Origin: Desulfobacula sp.
GTDB taxonomy: Bacteria; Desulfobacterota; Desulfobacteria; Desulfobacterales; Desulfobacteraceae
Length of the DNA: 64,000 bases
Direction: 5' to 3'
Assembly (NCBI RefSeq): GCF_030145145.1
Contig: NZ_JAQYWD010000014.1
Span: 1-64,000 of the forward strand
The first letter of the stretch is position 1; each line of letters begins with the position of its first letter. The notes under the pieces are model-generated. The model worked only from the letters and a program-made list of their open reading frames with translations. It was not told the origin of the DNA and made no database searches. Positions 60,688 to 64,000 of the stretch are shown piece by piece. The position numbers and the translations under genes are program-made.

Positions 60688-61590
60688 ATGACCCAGAAAA
60701 TAAAAGTATTAATGGTGGATGATGAAAAACGGTTCAGGGAAACGACCAAAAAAATATTGATGAAAAAAGGATTTGAAACCCTTCTTGCAGAAACGGGAGA
60801 GGAGGCCCTGGAAAAAATTGATCAGAACCCGGATGTGGTTATTCTGGATATTAAAATGCCGGGAATGGATGGTCATGAGACGCTCTCACGAATAAAAAAA
60901 ATCAAACCGGATCTACCGGTGATCATGCTGACCGGACACGGGGGGATGCCGTCGGCAAGAGAGGCCCTTGTGGAAGGGGCATTTGATTACCTGAGCAAGC
61001 CCTGTGATATTGATTTTCTATCCGATAAAATCAAAGAGGCCTGTCGCCAGCCAAACGCATCAGCTGACGTTGAAGAAAGACCGGTGATATCGGTCATGAT
61101 ACCGATCACAGAGTATTCCAGCATCAATGAAATGAAAACCATACAGGATGCCATTAACGAGTTGAAGAAATCGTTTATTACAAAAATGGCAACAACCCAA
61201 CTCATGGAAACCGGTCATCGATCGATTCTTGTGACGGGAAATAACGATGAGGTAAAAGGCATTTTAACCATTCGGGATCTGCTGGAAATGGTCATGCCGG
61301 GCTACCTTTCCGCACCCAAGCCATCCCTGGCAGACAGTATTGAATATTCCCCCATGTTCTGGAAAGGCATGTTCACCAAGGGAATTGTGGAAAAGAAAAA
61401 TATATGCATGAGTGATGTCATGAGTCCCTCTCCTGTTTCCATTGACGGCAGGTCCAACCTGATGGAAGCGGCATACCTCATGATTTATAAAAATGAGAGA
61501 CGGCTGCTGGTTACAGTATCCGACGAAATTGTGGGGGTGATAAGAGAGCAGGACCTGTTTTTTGAAATGGAAAAAATTTTAAATTCCTGA
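60688..61590 (+). CDS. Receiver fused to a CBS-domain pair
   Basis: A 300-residue protein. Receiver at 1-125: VLMVDDEK, acceptor Asp in VVILDIKMPGMDG, MLTGHGGM, Lys in YLSKPCDID. The remainder carries two CBS domains (about 140-215: MKTIQDAINELKKSF, RSILVTGNNDEVKGILTIRD; about 245-300: MSDVMSPSPVSIDGRSNLME, DEIVGVIREQDLFFEMEK). This links phosphorelay input to a nucleotide-sensing module. AAGGAGAT lies eight bases before the ATG at 60688. A strong terminator follows. Confidence 0.88.
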   Translation: MTQKIKVLMVDDEKRFRETTKKILMKKGFETLLAETGEEALEKIDQNPDVVILDIKMPGMDGHETLSRIKKIKPDLPVIMLTGHGGMPSAREALVEGAFDYLSKPCDIDFLSDKIKEACRQPNASADVEERPVISVMIPITEYSSINEMKTIQDAINELKKSFITKMATTQLMETGHRSILVTGNNDEVKGILTIRDLLEMVMPGYLSAPKPSLADSIEYSPMFWKGMFTKGIVEKKNICMSDVMSPSPVSIDGRSNLMEAAYLMIYKNERRLLVTVSDEIVGVIREQDLFFEMEKILNS

Positions 61591-61623
61591 TACGGGCACC
61601 GGTTTTATAGTAAAGCAGAAACA

Positions 61624-61667
61624 GCCTGGAAAAGAGACATGGCAGGTCCCATTTCCAGGCTTTTTTT
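61624..61667 (+). terminator. Rho-independent terminator
   Basis: GCCTGGAAA (61624-61632) pairs perfectly with TTTCCAGGC (61652-61660) and is followed at once by seven T. It ends the transcript of the REC-CBS gene, 34 bp after its stop. Confidence 0.88.
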
Positions 61668-61834
61668 GTTCTTACCCCCCCTTCTTGTTTGACGATAAAT
61701 TTCCATGGAGGGTGTCAGTTTTTTTAACAGGTTGGAAAACCGAGACCGGTATTTTATGTGAGACAGATTGTTTTTCGCCGCCCCTTAGCGCTGTGGATGT
61801 CTTTCAGCAGGGGCTTTACGCTTTTCTTCAAACA

Positions 61835-61850
61835 TGGCACGTCAATTGCT
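61835..61850 (+). promoter_or_regulatory. Consensus sigma-54 promoter
   Basis: TGGCACGTCAATTGCT matches TGGCACG-N4-TTGCW at every position, with GG and GC ten bases apart. Transcription should begin near 61861, about 50 bp before the AcuB-like gene. It probably drives the AcuB-USP-CBM48-USP operon. Confidence 0.88.
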
Positions 61851-61912
61851 ATTAAGCAAGATAACAGGCAAGGGTCTGTAATGAATGACCCGTAACCCAC
61901 AGGAGATAAAAC

Positions 61913-62596
61913 ATGCTGATAAAAGAATGGATGAGCAAATCCGTCATCACCATTGATCATAACGAGTCTTTGAATGATGCGGCGAAATTATTCCGGACAA
62001 GGGTGATTTCCATGCTGCCGGTTTTAAAAAATGGTACCCTGGCTGGTATCGTCACTGATGGTGATATTAAAAAAGCCATGCCGTCTGATGCCACAACCTT
62101 GGATAAATTTGAACTGATATCCCTGATGGATTCAGTCAGTATTGCGTCTGTCATGTCCAAGCCGGTTATCACCATTTGTTCAGATCACACAGTGGATGAG
62201 GTGGCCGGAATCATGTTGAGTCAAGGCATTTCCGGAATGCCGGTGGTGGATACGGCCGGTATATTGGAGGGAATTATTACAAAAAGTGATATTTTCCGCT
62301 GTTTTGTGTCTTTTACTGGGGTCTCAAACAAAGGCCAGGTTTTTGCATTTAATCTGCCGGACAAACCCGGCATTATCAAAAATTTAACCGATATGATCAG
62401 AAACAGCGGCGGGCGGTTGTGCAGCATCATGACCTCTTATGATGATATAGAAGAAGGACTTAGAAAGGTGTTTTTCCATACATTTGATATTGACACTGAC
62501 AACTTTGACAATTTGGTGGAAACGCTTCTCGGCGCAGGAGATCTGTTTTATGTGGCGGATTTGTCAAGGGGATTCAGGAAAATCATTAGAAGATAA
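61913..62596 (+). CDS. AcuB-like CBS-CBS-ACT protein
   Basis: A 227-residue protein. Two CBS domains (about 1-60: IKEWMSKSVITIDHNESLND; about 80-135: MSKPVITICSDHTVDEVA, ISGMPVVDTAG) precede an ACT-like domain (about 143-215: FAFNLPDKPGIIKNLTDMIR). This matches the AcuB group, linked to acetoin use in Bacillus but widespread in anaerobes with unknown role. AGGAG is nine bases upstream. It is preceded by a sigma-54 promoter and followed after 12 bases by a USP gene. Confidence 0.9.
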   Translation: MLIKEWMSKSVITIDHNESLNDAAKLFRTRVISMLPVLKNGTLAGIVTDGDIKKAMPSDATTLDKFELISLMDSVSIASVMSKPVITICSDHTVDEVAGIMLSQGISGMPVVDTAGILEGIITKSDIFRCFVSFTGVSNKGQVFAFNLPDKPGIIKNLTDMIRNSGGRLCSIMTSYDDIEEGLRKVFFHTFDIDTDNFDNLVETLLGAGDLFYVADLSRGFRKIIRR

Positions 62597-62608
62597 AGGA
62601 GTGTTGAA

Positions 62609-63100
62609 ATGAAAAAGATAAAAAAAATATTGGCCTGTGTTGATCTTTCAGACTATTCCATGATGACCCTTGAGTATGCGGTAACATTAGCAAAAGGCAA
62701 CCAGGCTGACATTATCGTTTTTACGGTGATTAATCAAAGGGATGTGAATGGCGTTGAAATGATCACCGGGTATTTCCCCGGTTATTTTGTGAATGACATG
62801 AATGCGGAAGAGTATGCCAAGGAGTTGAAAAAAGATAGAAATGAGAAAATAACAAGTTTGATAAAAGAAAATTTTCCTGATGACGAATCCATGATGACCC
62901 TGAAGATTGAAATGGGTGTCCCGTTTGAATGTATCCTGGAAGCAGTGGAAACAGAGGGTGCTGATTTGATTGTCATGGGTAACAAGGGCAGGGGAAACCT
63001 TTCCCGGGTTTTCTTTGGCAGTGTGGCTGAAAAGGTGTTTCGGCATTCCCCGGTTCCGGTTGTCAGTGTCAGGGATCAAAAAAAATTTAAAAGGGGGTAG
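62609..63100 (+). CDS. Single-domain universal stress protein
   Basis: A 163-residue UspA-type protein starting KKIKKILACVDLSDYS. It keeps the ATP loop VMGNKGRGNLSRVFFGSV (G-x2-G-x9-G-S form) and ends HSPVPVVSVRD. The central region carries an insertion (YFPGYFVNDMNAEEYAKELK). AAAGGAG is nine bases upstream. It is a close paralogue of the USP at 63493, especially in the last 160 bases. Confidence 0.92.
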   Translation: MKKIKKILACVDLSDYSMMTLEYAVTLAKGNQADIIVFTVINQRDVNGVEMITGYFPGYFVNDMNAEEYAKELKKDRNEKITSLIKENFPDDESMMTLKIEMGVPFECILEAVETEGADLIVMGNKGRGNLSRVFFGSVAEKVFRHSPVPVVSVRDQKKFKRG

Positions 63101-63141
63101 TCAATCAAACAATCAAGGGATTTTTTTTAAGGAGAAAGGCG

Positions 63142-63435
63142 ATGAAGCAGGTCCAGTCAAAACCAAAACCAAAACGTAAAAAAATAACGTTTTCTATTGA
63201 GGCGGCAGTGGCAAAAGAGGTGATTTTGATGGGAGATTTTAATCATTGGAAACCCAATCAGCACAAGATGAAAAAAGACAAACACGGATCATGGATCAAA
63301 TCCCTTATCCTTCCTCCCGGGAAATACGAGTATAAATTTTTAATTGATGGCGAGTGGAAAGAAGACCCCCAAAATCCCCAGATGTGTTCAAATTGTTTTG
63401 GGACCGTAAACAGTGTTGTTACCTTGCCTGCCTGA
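63142..63435 (+). CDS. Stand-alone CBM48/AMPK-type glycogen-binding domain protein
   Basis: A 97-residue protein comprising little more than one CBM48 domain: VILMGDFNHWKPNQHKM, SWIKSLILPPGKYEYKFLID and GEWKEDPQNP. It lacks any catalytic domain. In AMPK beta subunits and debranching enzymes this module binds alpha-glucans. Its place between two USPs and after a CBS-ACT gene is reminiscent of AMPK-like energy-sensing parts, but that is analogy only. AAGGAG lies 11 bases upstream of the start. Confidence 0.88.
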   Translation: MKQVQSKPKPKRKKITFSIEAAVAKEVILMGDFNHWKPNQHKMKKDKHGSWIKSLILPPGKYEYKFLIDGEWKEDPQNPQMCSNCFGTVNSVVTLPA

Positions 63436-63492
63436 CAGGGGAAAAGTGACTTGAATGGCGGATAATTAAGGCAATAGGAAAGGAAACGTGAA

Positions 63493-63975
63493 ATGAAAAA
63501 AATAAACAAGATATTGGCCTGTATTGATCTTTCAGACTATTCGCTGATGACACTTGAGTCTGCTGTGGAATTAGCAAAAGGACATCAGGCCGACATTATT
63601 CTTTTGAATGTCATCAATCAAAGGGATCTTCATGGCGTTGAAATGGTCAGTGGATATTATTCCAGTGAATTTACCGTGGAAGGCTATGTCAAGGAGTTGA
63701 GAAAAGAGAGGCTTGGGTTGATAAAAAACATGATAAAAGAAAATTTTTTTAATGAAAAATCAATGATGACGATAAAAATTGATTTGGGCATCCCCTTTGA
63801 ATGTATTCTGGAAGCAGTGGAAACAGAGGGGGCAGATTTGATAGTCATGGCCAATAAGGGCAGGGGAAATCTTTCCCGGGTTTTCTTTGGCAGTGTGGCC
63901 GAGAAGGTGTTTCGGCATTCCCCGGTTCCGGTTGTCAGCGTCAGGGATAAAATGAAATTCAAAAGGGGGCACTGA
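63493..63975 (+). CDS. Single-domain universal stress protein, paralogue
   Basis: A 160-residue UspA-type protein (KKINKILACIDLSDYSLMTL, ATP loop VMANKGRGNLSRVFFGSV). It is a tandem duplicate of the USP at 62609. The last 160 bases are almost identical between the copies while the central region differs. Site AAAGGAAA lies about nine bases before the start. Confidence 0.92.
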   Translation: MKKINKILACIDLSDYSLMTLESAVELAKGHQADIILLNVINQRDLHGVEMVSGYYSSEFTVEGYVKELRKERLGLIKNMIKENFFNEKSMMTIKIDLGIPFECILEAVETEGADLIVMANKGRGNLSRVFFGSVAEKVFRHSPVPVVSVRDKMKFKRGH

Positions 63976-63977
63976 AA

Positions 63978-64000
63978 ATGGGTGAATACAAACATAAAAT
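63978..64000 (+). CDS. Possible start of a further gene, truncated by the window
   Basis: ATG at 63978 begins MGEYKHK and runs off the window. AGGGGG about nine bases upstream could be its ribosome-binding site. Only seven codons are visible, so the call rests on position. Confidence 0.35.

Larger units (their letters stand above)
61591..61912. other. Intergenic region with terminator and sigma-54 promoter
   Basis: 322 bp with no gene. It holds the terminator at 61624-61667 and a near-consensus sigma-54 promoter at 61835-61850. The 150 bp between them probably contains activator sites; none was identified with confidence. Confidence 0.7.

Noticed and set aside
1-64000. tRNA, rRNA, CRISPR or prophage genes
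   Set aside because: Reading the intergenic regions showed no cloverleaf-like sequence, no rRNA-like segments, no spacer arrays and no phage structural genes. This was by eye, so a covariance-model scan could still find small RNAs.

Overview
The window looks like a chromosome segment of a dissimilatory sulfate-reducing bacterium of the Desulfobacterota, most likely Desulfobacterales (Desulfobacter/Desulfobacula-like). The main reason is a complete Tmc transmembrane electron-transfer locus (tmcD-C-B-A), a hallmark of sulfate reducers. Dense two-component genes, many universal stress proteins (USP), an Mrp-type antiporter and moderate GC fit this. The genus is inference. No rRNA, tRNA, CRISPR array, insertion sequence or phage gene was seen.

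Layout. 1-737 (minus): 5' part of a secreted protein with 110-residue tandem repeats. 1006-3441: proA-proB (proline synthesis). 3643-9124: response regulator (RR), tmcDCBA, a second RR and a tandem USP. 9282-13820: an acidic protein, a metallo-beta-lactamase-fold hydrolase, and a polyamine operon (two-domain speD, speE, GNAT, DUF2156). 13889-27446: signalling and redox genes (hybrid histidine kinase, CBS protein, USP, an OYE-USP fusion, an FAD oxidoreductase with an SRPBCC-like tail coupled to a kinase, an MFS transporter, an HDOD-GAF-GGDEF protein). 27925-34420: NhaD/CitMHS-type antiporter, two histidine kinases, RR, tandem USP. 34574-44041: RR, a ten-gene Mrp-type Na+/H+ antiporter operon with three D-type subunits and no full-length MnhA, and two cyclic-nucleotide-binding proteins. 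44056-50059: two TrkH/TrkA potassium-uptake pairs. 50552-60620: two paralogous sensor/transporter modules. 60688-63975: REC-CBS protein, AcuB-like CBS-ACT protein, two USPs and a stand-alone CBM48 protein.

The most interesting part is 50.3-60 kb. Two paralogous Cache-domain histidine kinases each precede a divergent SLC13/DASS-family anion transporter. In module 1 one receiver domain is fused to the N-terminus of the kinase and another to the N-terminus of the transporter itself. In module 2 both receivers are separate proteins that share a C-terminal SPREIL tail. Each module has a good sigma-54 promoter, and both upstream regions carry the same AT-rich TTTACAATTTG motif. A third, near-consensus sigma-54 promoter drives the acuB-like/USP/CBM48 operon. 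A reasonable reading is phosphorelay control acting directly on an anion (possibly sulfate) transporter, but substrate and mechanism are inferred.

Overall the window groups energy conservation (Tmc), Na+/H+ and K+ homeostasis (Mrp, NhaD, Trk), polyamines and stress sensing (USP, CBS, ACT). Small open frames at 40790 and 59885 add probable single-span membrane proteins to the antiporter and transporter operons.
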